Assembly (NCBI GenBank): GCA_000173115.1 | Contig: ABVW01000002.1 | Coordinates: 1 to 64,000 of the forward strand | From: Flavobacteria bacterium MS024-3C | GTDB taxonomy: Bacteria; Bacteroidota; Bacteroidia; Flavobacteriales; Flavobacteriaceae | DNA: 64,000 nt | Reading direction: 5' to 3' | In this document: in pieces, positions 35,743 to 44,888 of the stretch | Layout of the letters: each line of letters begins with the position of its first letter | How positions within the stretch are numbered: position 1 is the stretch's first letter | The notes under the pieces: generated by a model | What the model saw: the letters and a program-made list of their open reading frames with translations, nothing else | Told to the model about the DNA's origin: nothing | Database searches by the model: none | Position numbers and translations under genes: made by a program

Positions 35743-38148
35743 ATGGAATCTAATATTATTTTTCTTCCTATAGCCTTAGCTGTTTTAGGATTATTATTCA
35801 TGTTTGTTAAAATGGCATGGGTTAAAAAACAGCCCGCTGGCGATGAAAAAATGCAAGGCATTTCTAAAGCCATCAAGGAAGGAGCGCTCGCCTTTTTAGG
35901 AGCAGAATACAGGCTTTTAGCCATTTTTGTGGTTATTGCCTCTGTGGCATTATACGGAATATCATTGGTGGTAGAAACCACCAGTTGGATGATTGTGCCC
36001 GCTTTTATTTTTGGGGCCATTCTATCTGCTTTAGCGGGAAATATAGGGATGAGAATTGCCACAGATTCCAACGCAAGAACAGCAGAAGCAGCCAAGACCA
36101 GCTTACCACAAGCATTAAAAGTATCTTTTAGTGGTGGTACCGTAATGGGTTTAGGGGTGGCTAGTTTAGCGGTTTTAGGACTCAGTTTATTGTTCTTATT
36201 TTTCTTAGGCCAATTTATGGGTGCAGATGGAAGCTTTTACGAGAATATGACCGTAGTACTAGAAACGCTCGCCGGATTCTCCTTAGGAGCAGAATCTATT
36301 GCACTTTTCGCTCGTGTGGGTGGGGGTATTTATACCAAAGCGGCAGACGTAGGCGCAGATTTAGTAGGAAAAGTAGAAGCAGGGATTCCTGAAGACGACC
36401 CAAGAAACCCAGCCACTATTGCAGACAACGTAGGAGACAATGTAGGCGACGTTGCCGGAATGGGGGCAGACCTTTTTGGCTCTTATGTAGCAACCGTATT
36501 GGCCGCAATGGTATTGGGTAATTACTTAATTAAAGACATGTCTGCTGGAGGATCATTCACAGATGTATTTAACAATATGGGCCCTATTTTATTGCCTATT
36601 GTGATAGCAGGTGTAGGGATTTTAGCCTCTATAGTAGGAACTTTCTTAGTGAGAATTTCCTCAAACGATGCTAAAGAATCTCAAGTGCAACGCGCATTAG
36701 ACACGGGTAACTGGGTAGCCATTGCACTGACCTTAGTAGCCTCTTGGTTTTTAATAGATTGGATGCTTCCAGCCACCCTTCAGATGAATTTCTTTGGCGA
36801 GGGTATTAAAGACATTCCTTCCATTAACGTATTTTATGCAGCCTGTATTGGACTGGCGGTAGGTGCCTTAATTTCTTTTGTTACAGCATATTACACTTCA
36901 TTGGGTAAAAAACCTGTCATGGATATAGTGGAGAACAGTTCTACAGGGGCTGCCACCAACATTATTGCAGGATTAGCGGTGGGAATGAAATCTACCTTTT
37001 CTTCGGTTATTTTATTCGCAGCCGCCATATACGGATCTTATGAATTGGCCGGTTTTTATGGGGTGGCGCTTGCGGCATCGGCCATGATGGCCACCACAGC
37101 CATGCAATTAGCCATAGACGCATTTGGACCCATTGCAGACAACGCAGGAGGGGTAGCAGAAATGAGTGAATTGGCCCCAGAAGTAAGGGAGCGTACAGAC
37201 ATTTTAGACTCGGTAGGAAACACTACTGCAGCCGTTGGTAAAGGTTTTGCTATTGCCTCTGCAGCACTAACTGCCTTGGCCTTATTTGCTGCCTACGTGA
37301 CTTTCACCGGGATTGACGGTATCAATATATTTAAAGCAGACGTGTTGGCCATGCTATTTGTAGGAGGAATGATCCCAGTGGTCTTCTCTGCATTGGCCAT
37401 GCAATCTGTAGGAAAAGCTGCGATGGAAATGGTACAAGAGGTGAGAAGACAGTTCCGTGAAATTCCAGGAATCATGGAAGGAACTGGTACGCCAGAATAC
37501 GCTAAATGTGTAGACATTTCTACCAAAGCAGCCCTTAGAGAAATGATCTTGCCAGGTTTAATTACCATCATTACCCCAATTTTTATTGGACTGGTTTTTG
37601 GTGCAGAACCTTTAGGAGGGTATATGGCTGGTGTTTGTGTGAGTGGTGTTATGTGGGCTATTTTCCAAAACAATGCTGGAGGTGCTTGGGACAACGCTAA
37701 AAAGTCTTTTGAGGCTGGTGTAATGATTAACGGAGAAATGACTTATAAAGGTTCAGACGCGCACAAAGCTGCGGTTACTGGAGATACGGTGGGAGATCCT
37801 TTTAAGGATACCTCAGGACCTTCTATGAATATTTTAATTAAGTTAACCTGCCTTGTAGGTCTGGTGATTGCCCCTATTTTGGGAGAAGGACATACCTCAG
37901 AAGGATTGCATGAATCTCACCAAGAGATCTCAGTTTCTGTGAATGCGACTTCTAACGACCAAGACCAGGTGTCTGCAAGTGTAGTTTACACCATTACTGA
38001 AAATGGTGAAACTAAAACAGTAGAGCGTGTATTTGAAGGTACAGAAGCCAGTGTGCAGGAAGAGTTGGCTGCCTTTCAGGCCGACATAGACAGCCAATCC
38101 GGTAGTGAGATTAGCATTGAAATTCAAAAAATGGACGTGCGTAAATAA
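35743..38148 (+). CDS. hppA: Membrane-bound ion-pumping pyrophosphatase
   Basis: Couples pyrophosphate hydrolysis to H+ or Na+ export across the inner membrane. The 801-residue chain has about 16 membrane segments and the substrate motifs [18 protein letters not shown] and [20 protein letters not shown]. The [10 protein letters not shown] segment has Ala where K+-independent enzymes have Lys, pointing to the K+-dependent class; whether H+ or Na+ is pumped cannot be decided. After the last membrane segment there is an unusual tail of about 85 residues, acidic and serine-rich ([20 protein letters not shown], then a lysine-rich end). Confidence 0.96.
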   Translation: MESNIIFLPIALAVLGLLFMFVKMAWVKKQPAGDEKMQGISKAIKEGALAFLGAEYRLLAIFVVIASVALYGISLVVETTSWMIVPAFIFGAILSALAGNIGMRIATDSNARTAEAAKTSLPQALKVSFSGGTVMGLGVASLAVLGLSLLFLFFLGQFMGADGSFYENMTVVLETLAGFSLGAESIALFARVGGGIYTKAADVGADLVGKVEAGIPEDDPRNPATIADNVGDNVGDVAGMGADLFGSYVATVLAAMVLGNYLIKDMSAGGSFTDVFNNMGPILLPIVIAGVGILASIVGTFLVRISSNDAKESQVQRALDTGNWVAIALTLVASWFLIDWMLPATLQMNFFGEGIKDIPSINVFYAACIGLAVGALISFVTAYYTSLGKKPVMDIVENSSTGAATNIIAGLAVGMKSTFSSVILFAAAIYGSYELAGFYGVALAASAMMATTAMQLAIDAFGPIADNAGGVAEMSELAPEVRERTDILDSVGNTTAAVGKGFAIASAALTALALFAAYVTFTGIDGINIFKADVLAMLFVGGMIPVVFSALAMQSVGKAAMEMVQEVRRQFREIPGIMEGTGTPEYAKCVDISTKAALREMILPGLITIITPIFIGLVFGAEPLGGYMAGVCVSGVMWAIFQNNAGGAWDNAKKSFEAGVMINGEMTYKGSDAHKAAVTGDTVGDPFKDTSGPSMNILIKLTCLVGLVIAPILGEGHTSEGLHESHQEISVSVNATSNDQDQVSASVVYTITENGETKTVERVFEGTEASVQEELAAFQADIDSQSGSEISIEIQKMDVRK

Positions 38149-38174
38149 ACACTCAAACATAAGGGCTTAGCCCC

Positions 38175-38210
38175 AAAAAGCCCATGGCCATTTGGTTATG
38201 GGCTTTTTTA
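38175..38210 (+). terminator. Terminator after hppA
   Basis: AAAAAGCCCAT and ATGGGCTTTTT pair across a 13-base loop and are followed by a few more T/A bases. It lies only 15 bases before the ATG of the next gene. Confidence 0.85.
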
Positions 38211-38224
38211 TACAACAGAAAAAT

Positions 38225-38677
38225 ATGTCATTGATTAAAACAGCCGTCTACCACCACTGTGAATCTTATTTGCGTCAAAAAGCCAAAGGCTATTTAAGTC
38301 AAGACCAATCTTTACTTGAATCTCTAGATAGTGAAGGGAAAAGCTCTGCCGGAGACAAACACGAAACCGGTCGTGCCATGATTCAGCTAGAGCGAGAAAA
38401 ATTAGCACAACAACGCGAACGCAATGATCAAGATATAAAGACACTGGACGCTTTGAAAAATAAGACCACTACAGTACATATAGCTCCTGGTGCCTTAGTG
38501 AATACCAGTTTGGCTAGTTATTTTTTGGCCGTCCCGGCCGATGCCTTCTCCCACAACGACAAAAAAATCTACTGCATCTCTCCCCAAAGTCCCATAGGGC
38601 AATTACTACTCGGCAAAAAAGCTGGAGAATCCTTATCCTTTAGAGGAAATAGTATAAAGGTGTTGGAGGTTCTTTGA
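38225..38677 (+). CDS. GreA/GreB-like C-terminal domain protein
   Basis: A 150-residue protein with a charged helical N-terminal half (SLLESLDSEGKSSAGDKHET, LEREKLAQQRERNDQDIKTL) and a C-terminal fold like the FKBP-type domain of Gre factors (IYCISPQSPIGQLLLGKKAG, then a final beta strand). Related Flavobacterial proteins have been labelled 3-oxoacyl-ACP synthase, which the sequence does not support. An RNA polymerase-associated role is plausible but unproven. ATG 38225 is preferred over 38192, which sits inside the hppA terminator. Confidence 0.65.
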   Translation: MSLIKTAVYHHCESYLRQKAKGYLSQDQSLLESLDSEGKSSAGDKHETGRAMIQLEREKLAQQRERNDQDIKTLDALKNKTTTVHIAPGALVNTSLASYFLAVPADAFSHNDKKIYCISPQSPIGQLLLGKKAGESLSFRGNSIKVLEVL

Positions 38678-38679
38678 GT

Positions 38680-39294
38680 TTAAAACAAACCATTAATCTC
38701 CGCGTCTATTTTTTCAATGATGGTTCCCAAGTCTTCTGGTTTGGATACAAAATCTAAAGGGTCTACATCTATGACCAATAATTTACTATTGGTGTATCCG
38801 TGTGCCCACGCTTCATAGCGTTCGTTTAGTCTACTGAGGTAGTCTATAGAGATGGTATTTTCGTATTCACGGCCTCTTTTTTGAATTTGACTGACCAAAT
38901 TGGGTACAGAGCTCCTAAGGTAGATCACTAGCTCTGGTGGTTGCACTAATTTTTCCATCAGTTCAAACAACTGTTTGTAGTTGTTAAAATCTCTATTGGT
39001 CATTAGCCCCATAGCGTGTAAGTTAGGGGCAAATATAAAGGCGTCTTCATAAATGGTCCTGTCTTGGATAATATTTTTACCGGATTCTCTAATCTCTAGA
39101 ATTTGTCTGTACCTGCTGTTGAGAAAGAAAATTTGGAGGTTAAAACTCCACCTTTCCATTTGATTGTAGAAGTCATCTAAGTATGGATTGTCTTCTACTT
39201 CTTCAAAGTGTGCATCCCAGTTATAGTGCTTAGAGAGTAATTGTGTGAGCGTGGTTTTTCCAGCTCCAATGTTTCCGGCAATGGCTACATGCAT
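38680..39294 (-). CDS. Deoxynucleoside kinase
   Basis: A 204-residue salvage kinase. Motifs are the P-loop AIAGNIGAGKTTLTQLLS, the substrate-binding FNLQIFFLNSRYRQ, QDRTIYEDAFIFA (DRT/S catalytic arginine) and the lid KRGREYENTISIDYL. It is closely similar in motif order to the C-terminal half of the folK fusion at 8396-9544, so the window holds two kinases of this family, possibly with different specificity. It converges on the GreA-like gene with a two-base gap. Confidence 0.92.
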   Translation of the reverse strand: MHVAIAGNIGAGKTTLTQLLSKHYNWDAHFEEVEDNPYLDDFYNQMERWSFNLQIFFLNSRYRQILEIRESGKNIIQDRTIYEDAFIFAPNLHAMGLMTNRDFNNYKQLFELMEKLVQPPELVIYLRSSVPNLVSQIQKRGREYENTISIDYLSRLNERYEAWAHGYTNSKLLVIDVDPLDFVSKPEDLGTIIEKIDAEINGLF

Positions 39295-39500
39295 ACTTTT
39301 TGGTATTTGGTTAGGTTATTGTCTTCCTATATAATGGGGCAACAAGATACCTAAATTCTACAATTTTATAAAATCTAAATGACTAAAAGTATTTGCCATT
39401 TTTGGATGATAGGCTTTTTTCTATTTTGAAGGAGGATTTTTTTTATTTTAGATTAAACTTTTCACAAATCCTTTAGTCAAAGGTTAAACACTTAATCATT

Positions 39501-40426
39501 ATGAACATATTTTTTAAGACGCTTTTTATAATCATAGTAGTGCAAACAGTTGGAGCTGCTCAAGACTTTCAGGGGACGGCTACCTATATGTCCAAATCAA
39601 CGGTAGACATGAATTTCGGAGGCAGACAAATGCCTGAAGCCCAAAAGAAGCTGATTCAAGAGCGCATGAAGTCTATGCTTGAAAAGACTTTTGTGTTGAA
39701 TTTTGACCGAACCAAATCCACTTATCAAGAGGAGCAAAAATTAGATCAGCCTGGTGCAGGAGGCGGAGGCGGAATGCGGTTTATGGGTTTAGGTGGTGGT
39801 TCTGGAGCCTATTATAAAGACATACAGGCCCAAAACCTATACAAACGAGACAGACATTTTTGGAAAGCCCTTTTTGGTAGAGGATACTTTTAAAGCCCTT
39901 GGCTTGGACCATGACCGCAGAAACAAAGCAAATAGGACAATACACCTGCTATAAAGCCACTGCTGTCAAACCACTAGACACCACCATGAGATCTATGTTT
40001 GGTAGAATGAGGCCAGGACAAAGGGGTAATAGCACAGCTGAAAATGAAAAAGGGCTTACTACTGAAAAGGATTCAACTAAAACCAATAAAGAAGGAGAAA
40101 ATTCTTTGGCATCCAGAATAGAGATGCCCAGTGAAGTAATCGTGACCGCCTGGTATACTTTGGATATTCCAATTAGCCAAGGACCTGGAGAATATTGGGG
40201 ATTACCGGGACTTATCTTGGAGGTTTCTGAAGGTAGAACCGCTATTTTATGTTCTAAAATCACTTTAAACCCCAAGGAAACTTTAACGATAGAGGCCCCT
40301 AAAAAGGGTAAGAAAATTTCACAAAAAGAATACCAAGAGACCATGACTAAAAAGGCATTGGAAATGTCGGAACAATTTAGAGGCAGGGGTAGGTCTGGAG
40401 GTCGCAGTATTATGATTCGCAATTAA
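39501..40426 (+). pseudogene. GLPGLI family secreted protein, frameshifted
   Basis: A signal peptide (FFKTLFIIIVVQTVGAAQ) opens the first segment (to 39893) and the second segment (from about 39899) carries the naming motif YWGLPGLILEV and a basic Gly/Arg-rich tail. Around 39845-39895 the frame changes twice: GAC ATT TTT GGA AAG CCC TTT TTG GTA GAG GAT lies in a third frame between the two. Removing one A near 39853 and one T near 39890 yields KRDDIFGKPFLVEDT then LKPLAWTMTAET. GLPGLI proteins are exported and usually pair with a large outer-membrane protein, as here (TAATG overlap with the next gene). Function unknown. Confidence 0.78.
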
Positions 40427-43113
40427 TGAAAAAAAGTTTAAAATATGTCTTGGCTACACTTTTGTTTGGCTTTGTACAATTGGTTCAAGCACAAAAAGTA
40501 ACCATTACAGGAGTCGTTAAAGATTCTTTGGGTGTGGGTTTAGATATGGCCAATGTAGTGGCTATTAATGAGGCCACTAAAGCCTTAGATGGTTTTGGTA
40601 TTACGGATCCAAATGGCCGCTATAAAATTATAGTCAATGCCAATACCACTTATAGGGTCAAGGTGAGTTATATTGGTTTCACACCAAAAGAGTATCTGGT
40701 TACGACCACTTTACAGGATTTTTTAAAGGATGTGTCACTAGACCCCCAGGCAGAGGCCTTAGATGAGGTGGAGCTTACTTATGAAATTCCAGTGACCATT
40801 CAGGGCGATACTATCGTGTACAATACAGATTCTTTTGTAAGTGGCACTGAGAAAAAATTAGCAGACGTCATTAAGAAGCTTCCAGGTTTAGAAATAAATG
40901 ACGAGGGAGAAATAGAAGCAGAAGGCAAAAAGGTGGGTAAAATTATGGTGAACGGTAAAGATTTCTTTGACGGAGACACCAAATTGGCTACAAAAAATAT
41001 TCCGGCAAACGCCATTTCCAAAGTAGAGGTGCTTAGAAACTATTCCGAGGTGAGCCAATTGAGTGGGGTGACTAATAACCAAGATAATGTGGCTATTAAT
41101 ATTAAACTCAAAGAAGGTAAAGAAAGATTTTGGTTTGGGGAAATTACCGCAGGTAAAGGTTTGGAGGACACTTTTTTAGCCCATCCTAAAGTGTTTTATT
41201 ACAGCCCCAAATTTTCAGTAAATCTTATTACGGATGTTAATAATATTGGAGAATTGCCTTTTACACCAAGAGATTTTTTCAATTTTACTGGGGGCATGGC
41301 TAATTTTAGTAGGGCAGGGGGTACTCAGTTTAATGCCACTAATAATTCATTGGGCATATCATTGTTGCAAAATAACAGGGCCAAAGCCATAGACACTAAA
41401 TTTGGTGCAGCCAATTTTAACTACGCTGCTACTCCTGCATTAGACTTGAGTGGTTTTGCTATTTACTCTTATACAGGAACCTTGTTAGAAACCATTACCG
41501 CTAGGCAGTTTATTGTGTCTAACCAAACGGAGCAATCTACCACCAATACGAACCAGAAAGCTAGCTTGGGATTGGGTAAGTTTAGTGCCAGGTATAAGCC
41601 CTCTTCACAATTACAGTGGGACTATGATGTGCTGCTAAAACAATCTTCTCAAGAAGAGGAGCGTATGCTTTCCTCTAGGGCTTTAGTCAATGAAGATATT
41701 GTAGAGAACAATACCCAAGATCCTATTACAATTACCCAAAATACAGGCTTGTATTACACCTTGTCAGACGCGCATATATTTGCTTTTCAAGGGCAGCATA
41801 TGTACCAAAAAGAAGATCCATTTTACAATGCCGTGAGGACGCAGGAGCCCTTTAATGGTGTGTTACCTTTGGTAGGAAACGGTTTGGGTTTTAATATTAA
41901 CCAAGGACAGGAAGTGACCACTAATAAATTAGACGCCAAGCTAGATTATTATTTAGTGACTGGTCCAAAGAGCAATTTAAATTTCACTTTAGGAACAACG
42001 CTTAGCCAACAAGATTTTAACTCAGATATTTTTGAAACCCTTTCTGGAGGCGCCATAAATAGTCTAGATGAAAACCTTTTTAAAAACAGGGTTTCTTTTA
42101 GTTTTAATGACATTTATGCCGGTTTTCACTACAAGGTGATTACAGGAAAATTTACTTTTAACCCAGGCTTTAATATACACCAATACAGTGCAAAAAATAC
42201 TCAATTAGGTAGTACTGTGACAGACAATCTAACCAATATTGTACCGGATTTGTTTGTTAATTTTCAGATGAGAAAGTCCGAGAATATTCGTTTGAATTAC
42301 AGTATTTCTAGAGAGTTTACGGACATCAATAACCTGGCTGCGGGTTATGTGTTTAGCAACTACAACGCTATTTATCAAGGAAATAGAGATCTAGAGAGCG
42401 CTTTATACCACAGTGCAAGTTTGAATTTTTTTAGTTTTAATATGTTTAATTTTCAAAACATATTTGCCAATTTTGCTTACAACAAAAGAATAGATGCTTT
42501 CAAAAATGCAGGAGTCATTACTGGGATAAACCAAGTAAATACGACCATTAATGCGGCTTTGCCAGATGAGACTTTTACGGGTTCTGCCAATTACCAGAGA
42601 ACTTTTGGAAAACTTAAGGTCAGTAGTAGGGCCAATTTTTCTCAGTCTATACTAAACAATGTCATTAACAATACCCCTAGAGTGTCTAAATCTTTTACCC
42701 AGACGTATAGGGGGTCTTTAGCAACAAATTTCAGAGCGGCACCTAATTTAGAATTGGGTTATTCTTATACCGTAAATGATTATAACAATGCAGGTAGGTT
42801 GAGTACTTTTTATACAGACAGGCCTTTTGCTAAGTTGGATATGCTGTTTTTAAAATCGTTTATTTTTACGGCAGACTACGATTATTACCACTACAGAGAT
42901 GCCGCTAAAACAGCAGACAACGAGTATGCCTTTTTAAATGCCAATCTGTCTTACCAGAAAAAAGACAGTAAATGGGAATACAATATTCAAGTAACCAATG
43001 CCCTGAATACAGATGCGTTGAACCAAGATGGATTCAATGATTTATTCATCAGTTCTTCTGCTTATATGGTACAGCCTAGGTATGTGGTGTTTAAGCTTAA
43101 ATACGATTTGTAA
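40426..43113 (+). CDS. Outer-membrane beta-barrel protein with carboxypeptidase-regulatory-like domain, GLPGLI partner
   Basis: An 895-residue outer-membrane protein. A signal peptide (YVLATLLFGFVQLVQAQ) is followed by a carboxypeptidase-regulatory-like domain (TITGVVKDSLGVGLDMANVV, residues 24-110), a plug-like region (LADVIKKLPGLEINDEGEIE, IMVNGKDFFDGDTKLATKNI) and a long beta-barrel with alternating aromatic residues, ending FKLKYDL. It resembles TonB receptors but its plug is of the barrel-3 type often found after GLPGLI genes. Its ATG overlaps the GLPGLI stop (TAATG), so they are coupled. Ligand unknown. Confidence 0.88.
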   Translation: MKKSLKYVLATLLFGFVQLVQAQKVTITGVVKDSLGVGLDMANVVAINEATKALDGFGITDPNGRYKIIVNANTTYRVKVSYIGFTPKEYLVTTTLQDFLKDVSLDPQAEALDEVELTYEIPVTIQGDTIVYNTDSFVSGTEKKLADVIKKLPGLEINDEGEIEAEGKKVGKIMVNGKDFFDGDTKLATKNIPANAISKVEVLRNYSEVSQLSGVTNNQDNVAINIKLKEGKERFWFGEITAGKGLEDTFLAHPKVFYYSPKFSVNLITDVNNIGELPFTPRDFFNFTGGMANFSRAGGTQFNATNNSLGISLLQNNRAKAIDTKFGAANFNYAATPALDLSGFAIYSYTGTLLETITARQFIVSNQTEQSTTNTNQKASLGLGKFSARYKPSSQLQWDYDVLLKQSSQEEERMLSSRALVNEDIVENNTQDPITITQNTGLYYTLSDAHIFAFQGQHMYQKEDPFYNAVRTQEPFNGVLPLVGNGLGFNINQGQEVTTNKLDAKLDYYLVTGPKSNLNFTLGTTLSQQDFNSDIFETLSGGAINSLDENLFKNRVSFSFNDIYAGFHYKVITGKFTFNPGFNIHQYSAKNTQLGSTVTDNLTNIVPDLFVNFQMRKSENIRLNYSISREFTDINNLAAGYVFSNYNAIYQGNRDLESALYHSASLNFFSFNMFNFQNIFANFAYNKRIDAFKNAGVITGINQVNTTINAALPDETFTGSANYQRTFGKLKVSSRANFSQSILNNVINNTPRVSKSFTQTYRGSLATNFRAAPNLELGYSYTVNDYNNAGRLSTFYTDRPFAKLDMLFLKSFIFTADYDYYHYRDAAKTADNEYAFLNANLSYQKKDSKWEYNIQVTNALNTDALNQDGFNDLFISSSAYMVQPRYVVFKLKYDL

Positions 43114-43133
43114 AAAAAAAATTAGATATTGTG

Positions 43134-43164
43134 TTGTTTTTAAAAAAAACCTAGCATACATTTG
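43134..43164 (+). promoter_or_regulatory. Promoter for metK
   Basis: TTG (43134-43136), a 20-base spacer and TACATTTG (43157-43164), an exact TAnnTTTG. The predicted start at about 43170 leaves a leader of roughly 160 bases that contains the SAM-II-like element. Confidence 0.7.
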
Positions 43165-43177
43165 TGCTTTATTTATT

Positions 43178-43255
43178 AAGAGGAAGGATTTGACTGATTG
43201 CAACCTCTTTACAAAGCTTCATAAGGCTTGTGTAAAAAAAAGTGCTAAAGCAGTT
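43178..43255 (+). promoter_or_regulatory. SAM-II-type riboswitch with a long loop, upstream of metK
   Basis: P1 pairs AAGAGG (43178-43183) with CCTCTT (43204-43209) and encloses GATTTGACTGATTGCAA, the characteristic SAM-II core. The second half AGTGCTAAAGCAGTT supplies the conserved GCTAAA and a pseudoknot arm: GACTG of the P1 loop can pair with CAGTT. Between them an inserted hairpin (TTTACA with TGTAAA, AAGC with GCTT) makes the long loop known from a Bacteroidetes variant of SAM-II. A hairpin TCACTAC/GTAGTGA follows at about 43255-43276. No T-run follows, so control is probably at translation. SAM made by MetK would switch its own synthesis off. Confidence 0.8.
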
Positions 43256-43332
43256 CACTACGTTTTTCAATGTAGTGACAAACCCCCGCTAAAAAGTCAA
43301 ATTCGCACTCGTCAACTTTAAAAATTGATGCT

Positions 43333-44589
43333 ATGGCTTATTTATTTACTTCAGAATCTGTTAGTGAGGGACACCCAGATAAAATTGCTGATCAAATATC
43401 AGATGCCTTATTGGATAATTTTTTGGCCTTTGATCCTCAGAGTAAAGTGGCTTGTGAAACCCTTGTGACTACTGGACAAGTGGTCTTGGCAGGAGAAGTG
43501 AAAAGCAATACGTATTTAGACGTTCAGCAAATAGCCAGAGATGTAATCAACAAAATTGGCTATACCAAAGGGGCGTACCAGTTTAGTGGAGACTCTTGTG
43601 GGGTAATTTCTTTAATACATGAGCAGTCTCAGGATATTAATCAAGGAGTAGACAGGGCAACTAAGGAAGAGCAGGGTGCAGGAGATCAGGGAATGATGTT
43701 TGGCTATGCGACCAAAGAAACAGAGAACTTCATGCCTTTGGCGCTAGATATTTCTCATAAAATCTTAGAGGAACTGGCTGCCATGAGAAGGGAAGCAACA
43801 GAGATTCCTTACCTCAGGCCAGATGCCAAGGCCCAAGTAACTATTGAATATTCAGACGACAATACACCGCAGCGAATAGACACGATTGTAGTTTCTACAC
43901 AGCACGATCCCTTTTTAGAAGATGATCAGGCCATGTTAGACACTATTAAAAAAGATATTATTGAAAAGCTTTTTCCAAGAGTGATTGCGCAATTTCCCAC
44001 CCATGTGCAGGCCTTGTTTAATGACCAGATCACCTATTATATTAACCCTACGGGCAAGTTTGTGATTGGTGGTCCTCATGGAGATACTGGCCTAACTGGA
44101 AGAAAAATTATCGTAGATACCTACGGCGGTAAAGGGGCCCATGGAGGTGGTGCTTTTAGCGGTAAAGACCCTTCTAAGGTAGACCGTTCGGCTGCCTATG
44201 CAGCCAGACATGCGGCTAAGAATTTAGTGGCAGCTGGAGTGGCTTCAGAAATCCTGGTGCAACTCAGTTACGCTATTGGTGTGGTGGAGCCTACGAGTAT
44301 TTATGTAGACACTTATGGGACATCGGCCACAGGCCTAACAGATGGTGAAATAGCTAAAAAAGTAAGTGAAATTTTTGACATGCGTCCGCATGCTATTGAA
44401 GAGCGATTACAATTGCGTAATCCTATTTATTTAGAAACGGCTGCTTACGGTCATATGGGAAAAACCCCTAGAAAAGTAACCAAAGTTTTTGAGTCTCCTT
44501 ACAACGGGAGGGTAGAGAAAGAAGTGACCCTATTTACATGGGAACAATTAGATAAAGTGTCAGAGGTACAAAAAGCCTTTGATTTGTGA
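43333..44589 (+). CDS. metK: S-adenosylmethionine synthase
   Basis: Makes SAM from methionine and ATP. The 418-residue enzyme has SEGHPDKIADQISDA, GEVKSNTYLDV, EQGAGDQGMMFGYA, GGPHGDTGLTGRKIIVDTYG and GGGAFSGKDPSKVDRSAAY. Its long leader carries a SAM-II-type riboswitch. It is followed at once by the SAM-I-controlled methionine operon, so SAM synthesis and methionine supply are adjacent and both SAM-responsive. Confidence 0.98.
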   Translation: MAYLFTSESVSEGHPDKIADQISDALLDNFLAFDPQSKVACETLVTTGQVVLAGEVKSNTYLDVQQIARDVINKIGYTKGAYQFSGDSCGVISLIHEQSQDINQGVDRATKEEQGAGDQGMMFGYATKETENFMPLALDISHKILEELAAMRREATEIPYLRPDAKAQVTIEYSDDNTPQRIDTIVVSTQHDPFLEDDQAMLDTIKKDIIEKLFPRVIAQFPTHVQALFNDQITYYINPTGKFVIGGPHGDTGLTGRKIIVDTYGGKGAHGGGAFSGKDPSKVDRSAAYAARHAAKNLVAAGVASEILVQLSYAIGVVEPTSIYVDTYGTSATGLTDGEIAKKVSEIFDMRPHAIEERLQLRNPIYLETAAYGHMGKTPRKVTKVFESPYNGRVEKEVTLFTWEQLDKVSEVQKAFDL

Positions 44590-44628
44590 TATAAGTTGCT
44601 GTGAGTGGGTGTTTTAACTCACTTGCGG

Positions 44629-44636
44629 TATCTTTG
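44629..44636 (+). promoter_or_regulatory. Candidate -7 element for the SAM-I riboswitch operon
   Basis: TATCTTTG, an exact TAnnTTTG, about 25 bases before the riboswitch P1 stem. No clear TTG at -33. Confidence 0.45.
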
Positions 44637-44659
44637 AAATAAGTTCAAACAATTATTGA

Positions 44660-44806
44660 ATAGTTATCAAGAAAGGTGGAGGGATTAGACCCTGTGAAGC
44701 CTTAGCAACCCTTTGTATTGTTCAAAGAAGGTGCTACATTCTATCTCATTTGAGAATAGATAACCGGAATGCTTACCGTCTGTAAGCGAACTTTCTTATA
44801 TAACTT
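44660..44806 (+). promoter_or_regulatory. SAM-I (S-box) riboswitch upstream of metY
   Basis: The core is unmistakable: TTATCAAGAAAGGTGGAGGG, then GACCCTGTGAAGCCTTAGCAACC and AAGGTGCTA..ATTC. P1 pairs AGTTATCAAGAAAG (44662-44675) with CTTTCTTATATAACT (44791-44805), with two small bulges. Behind it lie CTAGTGGCGCCGCTAG (44823-44838), a near-perfect palindrome, and T-rich sequence to about 44870, a possible expression platform. It is expected to lower transcription of the methionine operon when SAM is plentiful. Confidence 0.93.
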
Positions 44807-44888
44807 TTTCGATTTTTACCCATCTAGTGGCGCCGCTAGAAGGGGTTTGGCTTTTTAATTATTTTTTTAACATTAAAAAACAAAAATC

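Noticed and set aside
43028-43321. A 97-codon plus-strand frame across the end of the outer-membrane gene and the metK leader
   Set aside because: It overlaps the preceding gene out of frame, runs through the metK promoter and the SAM-II-like element, and its peptide has no recognisable pattern.
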